Positions 18,416 to 27,615 of a stretch of DNA of 64,000 nt are shown piece by piece. The DNA comes from Chloroflexota bacterium (GTDB taxonomy: Bacteria; Chloroflexota; Anaerolineae; Anaerolineales; Villigracilaceae). The stretch spans positions 1,870,902 through 1,934,901 of the forward strand of contig JABFGC010000002.1 of NCBI GenBank assembly GCA_013112685.1. The letters run 5' to 3'. The notes under the pieces are model-generated. The model had not been told where the DNA came from. It did not search any database and was given only the letters and a program-made list of their open reading frames with translations. The first letter of the stretch is position 1; every line of letters begins with the position of its first letter. A program made the translations under genes and the position numbers.

Positions 18416-19372
18416 TTATCCCATCGGCATGTGATGCTTCGCCGCGTAGTGACCGGTGAGGTAGTGATACAACTGCCGCTCGATGTCGGTCAGCAATGTG
18501 CTCGCACCGAAGCGGAAGAGATGGGGCATCAGCCACTCGTCGCCGAGTTCTTCCTTCATCAGCGACTGCCATGCCATCGCCTGTTTCGCGGAGCCGATCC
18601 CACCTGCAGGCTTGAATCCGATCTTGTAGCCGAAACGGTCGAGATACTCGCGGATGGCGCGCGTCATCACGAGACTGACTTCCAGCGTGGCGTTGACCGA
18701 TTCTTTGCCTGTGGAAGTCTTGATAAAGTCCGAGCCAGCCATCATCGCCACGAGACTGGCTTGATAGACTTGCTTGAGCGTACCGAGGTCACCTGTTGCA
18801 AGGATGGTCTTCATGTGCGCGTCGCCGCAGGCTTCGCGGAATTGTCTGAGTTCATCGTAGAGTGCGCGCCAGTCGCCAGTCAAAACGTAATTGCGGGCAA
18901 TGACCACGTCAATCTCGCGCGCGCCTGCCTCCACCGCCTGCTCGATCTCCTGGATGCGCTGTGGCAGGGGAGTCTGTCCCGCAGGAAAACCTGTCGCAAC
19001 GGAGGCAACTGGAATGTCCGAGCCGCGAAGCGCTTCAACCGCGTCCTTGACTCGGTTTGGATAGACGCACACCGCGCCGACCGTGATCTTCTCGCCATCC
19101 AATCCCATCCGAGAGAGCATATCGGGGCGGATCGGCTGTTTGGCTTTGGCGCACAGGCGTCGCACACGTCCGGGCGTATCGTCGCCTGCGAGGGTGGTCA
19201 GGTCAATGCAGGTGACGGCGCGCAACAGCCACGCCGCCTGCCAATCTTTTTTGACGGTGCGGCGGGCGGGCAGGGTGGCAACGCGGCGCTCAACCGCACT
19301 CTTGTTGACATGCGCGCCCATCACCCAATCGAGATCAAGGGGCACGCCGGGATTTCGGTTGTTTTGGGTCAT
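18416..19372 (-). CDS. deoC: Deoxyribose-phosphate aldolase
   Basis: The 318-residue class I aldolase splits 2-deoxyribose 5-phosphate into glyceraldehyde 3-phosphate and acetaldehyde. The Schiff-base lysine is K218 in DFIKTSTGK, with D155 in REIDVVI and K254 in GFKPAGG completing the triad. The sequence is longer than E. coli DeoC at both ends, as in the eukaryotic/DERA-like subgroup. ATG 19372 is preceded by TTGGAG and is much better than the long upstream frame. It sits in one orientation with an ALDH, forming a likely deoxyribose salvage unit. It is divergent from the small monooxygenase-like gene at 19496. Confidence 0.93.
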   Translation of the reverse strand: MTQNNRNPGVPLDLDWVMGAHVNKSAVERRVATLPARRTVKKDWQAAWLLRAVTCIDLTTLAGDDTPGRVRRLCAKAKQPIRPDMLSRMGLDGEKITVGAVCVYPNRVKDAVEALRGSDIPVASVATGFPAGQTPLPQRIQEIEQAVEAGAREIDVVIARNYVLTGDWRALYDELRQFREACGDAHMKTILATGDLGTLKQVYQASLVAMMAGSDFIKTSTGKESVNATLEVSLVMTRAIREYLDRFGYKIGFKPAGGIGSAKQAMAWQSLMKEELGDEWLMPHLFRFGASTLLTDIERQLYHYLTGHYAAKHHMPMG

Positions 19373-19495
19373 GGAAACTCCAATTTCATTATCTGACGTG
19401 ATTATACAGCGAAAAGCCGTCCCTATATCAGAACCTTCAGGCAAATGCAGGGTTCTATATTCGGATTTACTTTTATTGTTACAAAGGAGCATTCC

Positions 19496-19780
19496 ATGAT
19501 CTACGTACTCGTCCGTTTTACCGTTGAAGACCTCGCAAAGTGGAAACCTGTCTTTGAAGAAGCCGCCAGCCTGCGCAAGAATTTTGGCTCGATGGGCGTC
19601 CGCGCATTCAGCAAAGCAGGTAGCGCAAATGAGGTTGTTGTTTTGGGGGAATATGCGGATAAAGAAAAAGCCGTGCAGATGTTTCAATCGCAGGAATTCC
19701 GAGAGGCAACCCAGCGGGCGGGAGTGAAGGGTACTCCCGAGGTGGCTTTCCTCGACGAGGTATTCAGCCTGCCCGCCTGA
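19496..19780 (+). CDS. Small ABM/dimeric alpha-beta barrel protein
   Basis: The 94-residue protein (MIYVLVRFTVEDLAKWKPVFEE start) has the ferredoxin-like pattern of antibiotic-biosynthesis-monooxygenase-like and related dimeric barrels: an N-terminal strand, W-K-x-x-F helix, EVVVLGEYADKEKA strand-turn and F-x-S-x-E-F-R-E helix. Such proteins are often small oxygenases or binding proteins with no firmly known role. AAAGGAG precedes ATG 19496. It lies between divergent deoC and the MBL-rhodanese gene on the same strand. Confidence 0.6.
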   Translation: MIYVLVRFTVEDLAKWKPVFEEAASLRKNFGSMGVRAFSKAGSANEVVVLGEYADKEKAVQMFQSQEFREATQRAGVKGTPEVAFLDEVFSLPA

Positions 19781-19814
19781 CAATCCCAACTCAAAAGGTT
19801 GTTTCTCAGGGCGG

Positions 19815-19831
19815 TATAATCCACCAATCTA
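19815..19831 (+). promoter_or_regulatory. -10 box placed for a leaderless or near-leaderless mRNA
   Basis: TATAAT at 19815-19820 ends only 10 nt before ATG 19831, and there is no Shine-Dalgarno in between. Transcription would start at or within a few bases of the start codon. Confidence 0.55.
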
Positions 19832-21204
19832 TGCCTGATTATTTCATCGAGCCGTTTGTCGATTCGGGACTCGGCAACTCCGCGTATTTAATCGGATCGC
19901 ACGAGACGAAAAAGGGGATTCTGATAGACCCGCTTCGCGACGTGGACCGGTACCTGTCTGCCGCTTCCGAGCTGGGTCTTACGCTGATACATGTCCTCGA
20001 TACCCACCTGCACGCGGATTTCGTCTCCGGCAACCGCGAGATCGCGCACAAGACCGGCGCGGTGATTGGCGCGAGCGCAGAAGCGAAAGTCGGCTTCGAT
20101 CATCAGCCATTGACCGAAGACTCCGTGATTGATCTCGGTGCGTTCCAAATCCGCGTCATGTCAACGCCGGGGCATACGCCCGAACACATTTCATTTCTCA
20201 TCTTCGAACCCGACGGCAAAGCACCGTCTGCGTTCTTCAGCGGGGGCGCTTTGATCGTCGGCGGCGCGGCGCGCACGGACCTGCTCACGCCGGAATTGAC
20301 CCAGCCGCTGGCGCGCCACCTCTATCACACCATTCATGAAAAATTATTGAAACTGCCTGACGAACTGGAGGTCTTCCCCACACACGGCGCGGGATCGTTC
20401 TGCGTCGCACCGGCTTCACTGGACAGGACGACGACCATCGGACGCGAGCGCAGGACAAATCATCTCGCCCAGCCGCAAAGCGAGGAGGAATTCGTCAAGC
20501 GCGCGTTGGCGGGATTGCCTTCCTACCCCACTTACTACAAATACATGCGCGAGATCAATCAAAGAGGCGCAAAGATTCTGGGCGGCGTTCCTGCGTTGAA
20601 GCCATTCTCCGCGAGCGAAGTCAAAGCCATGCTGGACGATGGAGTGGTTGTCTTGGATGTTCGACACAACAAGGCATTTGGCGAGGGACACATTCCCAAC
20701 TCGTACGGTATTCGTCACGATGCGCCGCTCACCACGTGGGCGGGCTGGCTGATTCCGTTTCGGAGCAGGATTCTGCTCGTGGCGGACGAACCAGACCACA
20801 GATTAAGCGCAACGCGGCAGCTCATCCGCATTGGGTATGACGATCTGGTCGGCTATCTCGATGGGGAAATCGAAGCCTGGGCGCGCGAATTTCCCGTCGA
20901 GACCGTACAAAGCATGGACGCGAAAGAACTGCGCGAGCGGTTGAACGAAGTCGTGCTGGTGGATGTGCGCCAAAAATTGGAATGGGATGCGGGGCATATT
21001 TCGGGGGCGATCCATTTCGAGGGCGGGCGCGTCGCGTGGGACGAGTTGCCGTTCCCGCACGACAAGCCGCTGGCGATCCAGTGCGCGAGCGGAAACCGCT
21101 CGATGTCCGCGATTTCGGTTTTGCGAAGACGCGGGTATCGTAATGTAATTCAGGTGGAAGGCGGGATCAACAAATGGAAGATGCACGGGTTCGAGACGGT
21201 ATAA
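19831..21204 (+). CDS. MBL-fold hydrolase with two rhodanese domains (persulfide dioxygenase-like)
   Basis: The 457-residue protein starts with a metallo-beta-lactamase domain of the glyoxalase II/ETHE1 type: THLHADF with H59, H61 and D63, a later TPGHTPEH and FPTHGAGSFC. Two rhodanese domains follow. The first (about 260-350) lacks the active cysteine, with LLVADEPDHR at that place. The second has C418 in the loop QCASGNRS and should be active. The arrangement matches bacterial persulfide dioxygenase-sulfurtransferase fusions that handle glutathione persulfide or sulfane sulfur. It stands alone on the plus strand, followed 33 bp later by oligopeptidase B. Confidence 0.87.
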   Translation: MPDYFIEPFVDSGLGNSAYLIGSHETKKGILIDPLRDVDRYLSAASELGLTLIHVLDTHLHADFVSGNREIAHKTGAVIGASAEAKVGFDHQPLTEDSVIDLGAFQIRVMSTPGHTPEHISFLIFEPDGKAPSAFFSGGALIVGGAARTDLLTPELTQPLARHLYHTIHEKLLKLPDELEVFPTHGAGSFCVAPASLDRTTTIGRERRTNHLAQPQSEEEFVKRALAGLPSYPTYYKYMREINQRGAKILGGVPALKPFSASEVKAMLDDGVVVLDVRHNKAFGEGHIPNSYGIRHDAPLTTWAGWLIPFRSRILLVADEPDHRLSATRQLIRIGYDDLVGYLDGEIEAWAREFPVETVQSMDAKELRERLNEVVLVDVRQKLEWDAGHISGAIHFEGGRVAWDELPFPHDKPLAIQCASGNRSMSAISVLRRRGYRNVIQVEGGINKWKMHGFETV

Positions 21205-21237
21205 TTTTCAAAATTTGCGAAAACACAGGTTTCAAAG

Positions 21238-23322
21238 ATGACAAAGAAGAATTTCCCCATCGCGCCCAAGCACCCGCGCGAACTCACCCAACACGGCGTC
21301 ACCCGCATTGACAACTACTACTGGATGCGCGACAAAGACGATCCCGAAACCATGAAATACCTGCGCGCCGAAAGCGACTATCTCGAAGAGATGATGCAGC
21401 ACACCAAACCGCTGCAGGCGGCGCTCTTCGCCGAGATGAAGGGAAGGATTCAGGAAACCGATTCAACCGTCCCGGAGAAACGAGGCGGGTACTTCTACTA
21501 TGAGCGGCATGAACAGGGGAAGCAATATCCCATCTTTTGCCGCAAAAAGGGGACGCTGGATTCTCCCGAAGAAATCATCCTCGACCAGAACGAACTGGCG
21601 GAGGGCAAGCCGTTTTGCAACGTCAGCGGCATGGCGGTCAGCCCGGATGGAACGATGCTGGCTTACGTGGCGGATTTTGGCGGCAGGGAGGTGTACACGC
21701 TTTACGTCAAGGATTTGACGAGCGGCAAATACCTGTCCGATGTGATCGAAAACGTTTCGGCGAGCGCCTATGACCGCTACGGCGTGGAATGGGCGAACGA
21801 CAACAAGACGCTCTTTTACATCACGCTGGATGAAACCCTGCGCCCGTACAAGTTGTTCCGTCACACGCTCGGCGCCGACCCGAAAGACGACGTATTGATC
21901 TTCCACGAAACGGACACCGCTTATTACCTGTTCTGCAACAAGACCCGCGACGATGCGCTCATCACAACCTACCATTACAGCACCACCACGCGCGAGGTCC
22001 GCTTTCTGGATGCGAACGACCCCGCGAGCGAACTGCGGATTCTCCAACCGCGCATCCCCGGGCTGGAATACAGCGCCGCGCATCACAAAGGGAAATTCTT
22101 CATCGTCCACAACGACGACGCGAAGAATTTCAAATTGAGCGTTGCGCCGGTCGCCACGCCGGGCAGGGAACACTGGCAGGAGGTGATTCCCCACCGCGAA
22201 GATGTGCTGGTGGACCATGTGGATACATTCGAGGATTACATCGTCGTCCACGAGCGCAAGGGCGGGTTGAAGCAGTTCCGCATCAGCGTCGCCGACGGTG
22301 TGAGCAGCGTCAGTTACGTGCCCTTCCCCGAACCGGCGTACAGCGTTCACCCGGAGGGCAACCATGAATTCAAGACGAACATCCTGCGGTTGAAATACTC
22401 CTCCCTCATTACGCCCAACTCGGTCATTGACGTTCACATGGACACCGGCGAATGGGAGGTGAAGAAGGAGGATGTCGTTCCGAGCGGGTACGACAAATCG
22501 AACTATGCGCTGGAGCGCATCCACGCCGCCGCGCCCGACGGGACAAAGGTGCCGATTTCGATTGCCTATCGCAGGGATTTGCAGAAAAGGGATGGGACCA
22601 ACCCCGCGTTGATGTACGGCTACGGAGCCTACGGCGCGACGATTGACCCTTACTTCGACTCGAACCGCTTCAGCCTGATTGACCGCGGCTTTGTGTACGC
22701 CATCGCGCACATCCGCGGCGGGTACGACATGGGACGCGACTGGTACGAGCAGGGCAAGATGGAGCACAAGCGCAACTCCTTCACCGACTTCATCGCCTGC
22801 GCAGAACATCTCATCCGCGAAGGGTACGCCGCTAGGGACAAATTTGCCATTCAGGGCGCTTCGGCGGGCGGTTTGCTCGTCGGCGCGTGCATGACGATGC
22901 GCCCCGACCTCTTCAAAGCGGTCATCGCCAAAGTCCCTTTCATGGATGTGGTCACGACCATGAGCGATCCCACCGTCCCGCTCACGCTTCAGGAATACGA
23001 CCAGTGGGGCAACCCGGAGAACAAGGAGGCGTTCGAGTATATGCTTTCGTATTCCCCGTACGATAACATCCGCGCAGCGGACTACCCCAACCTGCTCATC
23101 ACCACCGGCTTGAACGACCCGCGCGTGGCGTTCTGGGAGCCCGCCAAATTCGCCGCCAAACTGCGCGAGATGAAAACGGACGATAACCTGGTGGTCTTTT
23201 ACGTCAATTACGATTCCGGTCACGCCGGGGCGAGCGGACGCTACGACTACCTCAAGGAGATCGCCCTCGATTACGCCTTCCTGCTGGACGGGTTTGGGCT
23301 GGCGCCGTCCATGCAAGAATGA
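21238..23322 (+). CDS. ptrB: Oligopeptidase B (S9A prolyl oligopeptidase family)
   Basis: The 694-residue enzyme has an N-terminal beta-propeller beginning HPRELTQHGVTRIDNYYWMRD and a C-terminal alpha/beta-hydrolase domain. The catalytic triad is visible as S542 (QGASAGG), D627 (LNDPRV) and H662 (SGHAG). The family hydrolyses short peptides after basic residues in the cytoplasm; no signal peptide is present. Full length matches the family. It follows the MBL-rhodanese gene closely and may be read from its transcript. Confidence 0.92.
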   Translation: MTKKNFPIAPKHPRELTQHGVTRIDNYYWMRDKDDPETMKYLRAESDYLEEMMQHTKPLQAALFAEMKGRIQETDSTVPEKRGGYFYYERHEQGKQYPIFCRKKGTLDSPEEIILDQNELAEGKPFCNVSGMAVSPDGTMLAYVADFGGREVYTLYVKDLTSGKYLSDVIENVSASAYDRYGVEWANDNKTLFYITLDETLRPYKLFRHTLGADPKDDVLIFHETDTAYYLFCNKTRDDALITTYHYSTTTREVRFLDANDPASELRILQPRIPGLEYSAAHHKGKFFIVHNDDAKNFKLSVAPVATPGREHWQEVIPHREDVLVDHVDTFEDYIVVHERKGGLKQFRISVADGVSSVSYVPFPEPAYSVHPEGNHEFKTNILRLKYSSLITPNSVIDVHMDTGEWEVKKEDVVPSGYDKSNYALERIHAAAPDGTKVPISIAYRRDLQKRDGTNPALMYGYGAYGATIDPYFDSNRFSLIDRGFVYAIAHIRGGYDMGRDWYEQGKMEHKRNSFTDFIACAEHLIREGYAARDKFAIQGASAGGLLVGACMTMRPDLFKAVIAKVPFMDVVTTMSDPTVPLTLQEYDQWGNPENKEAFEYMLSYSPYDNIRAADYPNLLITTGLNDPRVAFWEPAKFAAKLREMKTDDNLVVFYVNYDSGHAGASGRYDYLKEIALDYAFLLDGFGLAPSMQE

Positions 23323-23391
23323 TTGAAAGTTGACGCGAAACGTCCTATAATTCCAACAACAAACACTCGTATTTATCGGTAAGGAGACGCT

Positions 23392-23649
23392 ATGGAACGG
23401 TATCTGATCGAATCCCCGCACCCCATCGAAAAGTGCGACCAGGCAATCCACGACCTGCACGCCGCCGGATATTTGCATCAGTTCGAATGGGGGTGCAAGG
23501 ACAACGACCATACCGGTTGGGCGATCGTCGAGGCTGAAAACCTGGAACACGCAAGACAGATCGTCCCCTGGTACTTGCGCGACAAGGCAAGGATCGTGCG
23601 GCTCGTCAAGTTCGAAGTGGCGGATGAAGAACATCACAAGACCGAATAA
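23392..23649 (+). CDS. Small conserved-looking hypothetical protein
   Basis: I do not recognise this 85-residue protein. It begins MERYLIESPHPIEKCDQAIHD and has a strand-helix-strand pattern with AAGYLHQFEWGC and HTGWAIVEAENLEHARQIVP, suggesting a small ferredoxin-like dimer similar to muconolactone-isomerase-type folds. A TATAAT box lies upstream (about 23347) and AAGGAGA precedes the ATG. A strong terminator follows at once, so it is its own transcription unit. Confidence 0.65.
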   Translation: MERYLIESPHPIEKCDQAIHDLHAAGYLHQFEWGCKDNDHTGWAIVEAENLEHARQIVPWYLRDKARIVRLVKFEVADEEHHKTE

Positions 23650-23651
23650 AG

Positions 23652-23691
23652 AACAAACTCCCGAAGTGTTTTCAACTTCGGGAGTTTGTTT
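23652..23691. terminator. Bidirectional terminator overlapping a stop codon
   Basis: AAACTCCCGAAGT and ACTTCGGGAGTTT form a perfect stem with A- and T-runs on both sides. It serves the gene ending at 23649 and the convergent response regulator, whose stop codon (23672) lies in the stem. The same stem sequence recurs at 27489-27522. Confidence 0.85.
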
Positions 23692-24331
23692 TCAAGCCCA
23701 CGTCACGTGCGCGGACGATGGCCTGGGCGCGGTCTGCCACCTGTAATTTGCTGAAGATGTTGGTGATGTGGTTGCGGATGGTCTTGCTGCTGAGAACGAG
23801 GCGCTGGGCGATCTCGGCATTGTTGCGACCCTCGGCGATCAGGCTAAGGATTTCACGTTCGCGTTCGGTGAGTTCGGGGAAGAGATCGGAGGATTCGATG
23901 GGTTTGACGCCCGCGAAGTAGCGCATCATGCGCTGGGCAATTGCCGCGCCGAAAACCACGCCTCCTCCGCTGACCGTTTGAATGGCTCGCAGTATTTCGG
24001 CTTTGAGCGCTCCCTTGAGTAGATACCCACGCGCGCCCGCACGCATCGCGGCGAAAACTGAGTCATCGTCTTCGAACATGGTGAGGATGAGGATGCCGAT
24101 GTGCGGACTGGTATTGAGGATACGCCGCGTGGCTTCGATGCCATTGACCCCCGGCATGTTGATGTCCATGAGGATGATGTCGGGTTGCAACTCCGCGGCG
24201 AGACGGATGGCTTCGCTCCCCGTTTCCGCGTCGCCGACAAGCGCGAGTTCGTTCGCGGATTTGAGCAACGCGCGCAGTCCGCTTCGGAAAGCGGGTTCGT
24301 CGTCGGCGATGAGGATGGAGGTTTTGTCCAT
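23672..24331 (-). CDS. NarL/FixJ-type response regulator
   Basis: The ~219-residue protein has a receiver domain with the phosphorylatable D56 (ILMDINMPG), acidic pocket D10/D11 and the conserved TMFEDD loop, followed by a LuxR-type helix-turn-helix (LTEREREILSLIAEGRNNAEIA ... SKTIRNHITNIFSKL). It should bind DNA when phosphorylated by the kinase encoded 34 bp upstream. Start ATG 24331 (MDKTSIL) is chosen because the 31 residues before it come from an AT-rich GAGATT-rich spacer. Targets are unknown. Confidence 0.92.
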   Translation of the reverse strand: MDKTSILIADDEPAFRSGLRALLKSANELALVGDAETGSEAIRLAAELQPDIILMDINMPGVNGIEATRRILNTSPHIGILILTMFEDDDSVFAAMRAGARGYLLKGALKAEILRAIQTVSGGGVVFGAAIAQRMMRYFAGVKPIESSDLFPELTEREREILSLIAEGRNNAEIAQRLVLSSKTIRNHITNIFSKLQVADRAQAIVRARDVGLKTNSRS

Positions 24332-24365
24332 GATTGGGTGATTGAGAGAATTAGAGAATTGGAGA

Positions 24366-26477
24366 TTAGAGACTGGAGATTGGGAGTCTTGCAAAGACGC
24401 GCGTTCCGTTGGTTGTTGATTCAATCACACACGTTCCGCCGATTTCTTCGGCGCGTTCGCGCATGGAGGAGAGACCGACGCCTGCTTTGTACGTTTGAGG
24501 GAATCCGATGCCGTCGTCGCTTACGAGGATTTCCAAATCTTTGTTGATGGCAAGAGTTACCGTGCAGGTCTTTGCCCGTGCATGGCGTGACACGTTCGTT
24601 AGCGCCTCCTGAATAATGCGATATGCCGCGACTTCCACGGCGGCGGGGAGGGTGGGTAGCGGCTCCGGGCGAAGAGACGGTGACTTGCAAACCGTTCATT
24701 TGGTATTGCGAAACCTGTTCGCGGATGGCGGAAAGCAAGCCGAGTTGGTCGAGCGCGGGTGGGCGCAAGCCGTATACGAGCCGTCGGATCTCGGTGATGA
24801 GAGTCTGCGATTCGGTCATGCTTTCTTTGAGCAGGGCGCGGGCAGTTTCGGTCTCACTGTCGAGCGCATCCATGGCGGCTTCGAGTTTGAGGGTCTGACC
24901 AGCAAGTTTGGGACCGAGTCCATCGTGCAGGTCGCGGCGCAGGCGCAGGCGTTCCTCTTCGCGCGCAGATACGATCTGTTCGCGCGAGCGCTGCAAGTCC
25001 GCGGTGAGGCGGACGTTGTGGACGGCGACCCCGTCTGCGCGGCGATATCTTCGAGCAGGCGGCGTTCGGCGGGGGTGAACGGTTCGTTCGCCGAACGTTG
25101 GGCGACGCGCAATTCGCCGATGATCTGATTTTGGTGAGTCAACGTCAGAGTGAGAAAAGGCTCGGTGGGCGAACCCGCTTCGGCAGCGGTCTGAAGCGTT
25201 TTTCCATCCGCAAGCAGAATCGCGGCGTAGGGTAGTTTCAACGTCTGGGCAATCGTCTCCACGATCGTGGATAAAACCGAGTCGGGCGTTTGAGTCGATT
25301 CCAAATGCTGGCTGAGTCGCGAGAGGACTTTGTAGGGGTCGTCGCGTTCGCCATACATCAGGCGGTTGACGATTTGTTGCAAGCGCAGGCGAAGAGGATT
25401 GACGAGCAGGGCGATGACGCCTGTGGCGAGGAGCGAGAAGAAAAAGTTGCCGCTCGATTGAAAGAGCGCGCCCAACCCACCGACGACCAACACGTAAAGC
25501 GCGACCACGCAAGCAGTGAGGGTTCCATAGACGAGGGTGCGGTTGAGGAGCAGGTCAATATTCCAAAGGCGATGGCGCAGGATGGAGAAGGCAATGGCAA
25601 TGGGCAAGGCAGACATGACAGGGGACAAGGGCATCTGCCAGAACATGTAAGCGAATGCCTGCGGATTGGGTTGTTCCTGACCCAGCAAGTCGTAGCCTGG
25701 CACAAAGACGCCGATGATCGAGAATAGCGACATGACGAACATGATCAGCGCGACAGCAAACACGATCCATCGGGTCTGCTGGCGTTCGATTTCGTTTGAA
25801 ACGCGCCGATAACGATAGACCTGGCTGAACAGGCATGACGCCCAAAAGGAACCAACGAGTAACCCAAACAACCATCCAGACCAGTTGAGCGGGTTCCACG
25901 GAGAGTCTGGCAGGAAGTTCCAGACGATGCAGATGGGAGTCCAGAGGAGAGCCAGCCAGCGCGTCCAGCCTGGAACGAAACGCCCAGTGGGAAACAGGTA
26001 GAAGAACCAGGCGAAGGTGATCCACGATATTGCGGCAAAGGATTGCTTGATGAAATCCAGCGCGGGGTGGATACCGACCAGCGCGCCAATTGTCGGAGTG
26101 ATGGTGCCGCTACCGACGCCGAAGACCACAAGAAAAAGCGAGGTGAGTAGGGCGATGCGCTCGTCTCCGCAACGCTTGAAGATGATGAAGCCGACGATGG
26201 CGAAAGGCGCGGCGATGACGATTTCCCAAAATATCGTGTACGCGGCGAAAAATGTCGGCGCGATTCCAAGCGCGTTCAGGTTGGAAAGGTTCGTCGGGGA
26301 TGGATGAGTTAACTGCATCCAGCGGAACGGCAGGGCAACGAGAAAGGCGAGGGTTGCCGTCACGCAGACGATCAGCCATACTGAGCGGGCGACTGTGAGG
26401 GCGCGCCCGCTCAAGCGGATCACATTTGTAGTTGGGTGGGCGAGGGGCAGACTGTTCATCGAGTGAAGACTGTTCAT
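24366..26477 (-). CDS. HisKA_3-type sensor histidine kinase with N-terminal membrane domain, frameshifted
   Basis: Frames joined across two indels give a ~700-residue kinase. The first ~350 residues hold about eight to ten hydrophobic helices. A GAF-like domain follows (LPYAAILLADGKTL ... LTLTHQNQIIGELRVAQRS), then the dimerisation box RRDLHDGLGPKLAGQ with the phosphoacceptor histidine, and a HATPase with AAYRIIQEALTNV, VSDDGIGFP and VGLSSMRERAEEIGG. It pairs with the NarL-type regulator downstream. One base is missing near 25030 (CCCC run) and one is extra near 24667. With both corrected every motif is intact, so errors are likelier than decay. The sensed signal is unknown. Confidence 0.83.
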
Positions 26478-26542
26478 TCAAGCCTGCCTGTGATTATACG
26501 GGATACGGTGCTTTCTTATCAGGTATTGCCCTGCGTTACGAA

Positions 26543-26971
26543 TCAGGCTGAATGTGGCGATAGTGCTGCTGTTTGCCGCAAAAACACGAATCCTGTGATG
26601 CCGAAGATCAGGTGCAGGATCAAATACGGAACCGTGGTTGTATATCCGCGCGTCATCCAGATCACATTCACAACGGCATACTGAAACAATTCCAGCGCAA
26701 CCATGGCGCCAATGAAGAAGCGGGCGCGGGCGGGATCTTTGGCGGCGATAAACATCAATACACCCAGCACGATCCATTCGAACATGACAAAGAAATCCCT
26801 GTCTACCACTGCTGTGACGGCGAGAGGATCGCCGCTGTAAGCCGAGGGGAGGGTCGCGGCGTAGGTTTCCGCGTATGATTCGGGGGCGGCTATCCAATAT
26901 CCCAACCCTGCAACACCGAGGAGCAGGTAAAACCCTCCAACGACCCGTAACCACCATTTGAGTTTGTTCAT
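26543..26971 (-). CDS. Hypothetical four-helix membrane protein
   Basis: The 142-residue protein has four predicted helices (about 8-28, 60-78, 84-103 and 110-130). A conserved-looking loop EAPESYA-like PESYAETYA follows helix 1. I infer a small DUF4345-type or DoxX-neighbour membrane protein, but the family is not certain. It is followed downstream by the sensor kinase and preceded by another small membrane protein on the same strand. The two small genes may be targets of the kinase-regulator pair; this is only positional. Confidence 0.6.
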   Translation of the reverse strand: MNKLKWWLRVVGGFYLLLGVAGLGYWIAAPESYAETYAATLPSAYSGDPLAVTAVVDRDFFVMFEWIVLGVLMFIAAKDPARARFFIGAMVALELFQYAVVNVIWMTRGYTTTVPYLILHLIFGITGFVFLRQTAALSPHSA

Positions 26972-27037
26972 TTTGTCATCTCCTTTTCGGTTGCAGTCCC
27001 GCAGATTCTACGGAACCTGCGGGACGATTTACTCAGC

Positions 27038-27391
27038 CTACCCGCCCGTGGACATGTTCGCGCGTCCCACGATGAAGAACCAGACCGCTAATCCCAGATA
27101 GACTAATCCGGGGATATAGCCAACGGCGGTGTCCATGTACGTGCCGCTATATTGACCATACAGAGCGACAAGGCTGCCGCCAAATGTAGCAATAGTGCCT
27201 GTGAGCATGACCGCATTCAGCGCCTTGGATGCGGGAATATCGCGCACGAGCCAGAAAAGGATGCCCAACGAAAGGTAGGCAACAGCGCCTCCATACGCGA
27301 TATAGTCATAACCGCCAGCCATGAAAAAACCTGCGATACCGCCCAGAATATAAAGCACGCTAGCGACCGTGAGAACCAAACTTGATTTCAT
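27038..27391 (-). CDS. Hypothetical small membrane protein
   Basis: The 117-residue protein has four hydrophobic helices separated by short loops, starting MKSSLVLTVASVLYILGG and including YGGAVAYLSLGILFWLV. AAAAGGAGA lies before the ATG. No family is recognised. It lies 66 bp upstream of the four-helix protein at 26543-26971 in the same direction. Confidence 0.6.
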   Translation of the reverse strand: MKSSLVLTVASVLYILGGIAGFFMAGGYDYIAYGGAVAYLSLGILFWLVRDIPASKALNAVMLTGTIATFGGSLVALYGQYSGTYMDTAVGYIPGLVYLGLAVWFFIVGRANMSTGG

Positions 27392-27488
27392 TTTTCATCT
27401 CCTTTTTGGTTGAAAAAGTTTCCGCCAGTATAGGAGAAGAGTTGTCCTTTTGTCATGGGACTGGTGTCCCGATTTGGGTGGGACAAGA

Positions 27489-27522
27489 AAAACTCCCGAA
27501 GCGTTTTTGGCTTCGGGAGTTC
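27489..27522. terminator. Terminator downstream of citrate synthase
   Basis: AACTCCCGAAGC and GCTTCGGGAGTT form a 12 bp stem with a GTTTTTG loop, flanked by A- and T-runs, so it can work in both directions. The stem matches the terminator at 23652-23691, pointing to a dispersed terminator family. An 85 bp tail after it contains repeated CGGATT units. Confidence 0.8.
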
Positions 27523-27615
27523 GTCTTTTTTGTACGCGGATGAAGCGGATTAGACGGATTTCGCGGATTTTCTTTTATTTTTTTCCGTGCAAGTCCAAAA
27601 AATCCGTGTACAGCA

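Noticed and set aside
21463-23637. Very long minus-strand open frame (724 codons) across oligopeptidase B
   Set aside because: It is antisense to a full-length enzyme with an intact catalytic triad; high GC at third positions explains the open antisense frame.
24332-24424. N-terminal extension of the NarL-type regulator
   Set aside because: It is encoded by a repetitive GAGATT spacer, and the receiver domain starts properly at ATG 24331.
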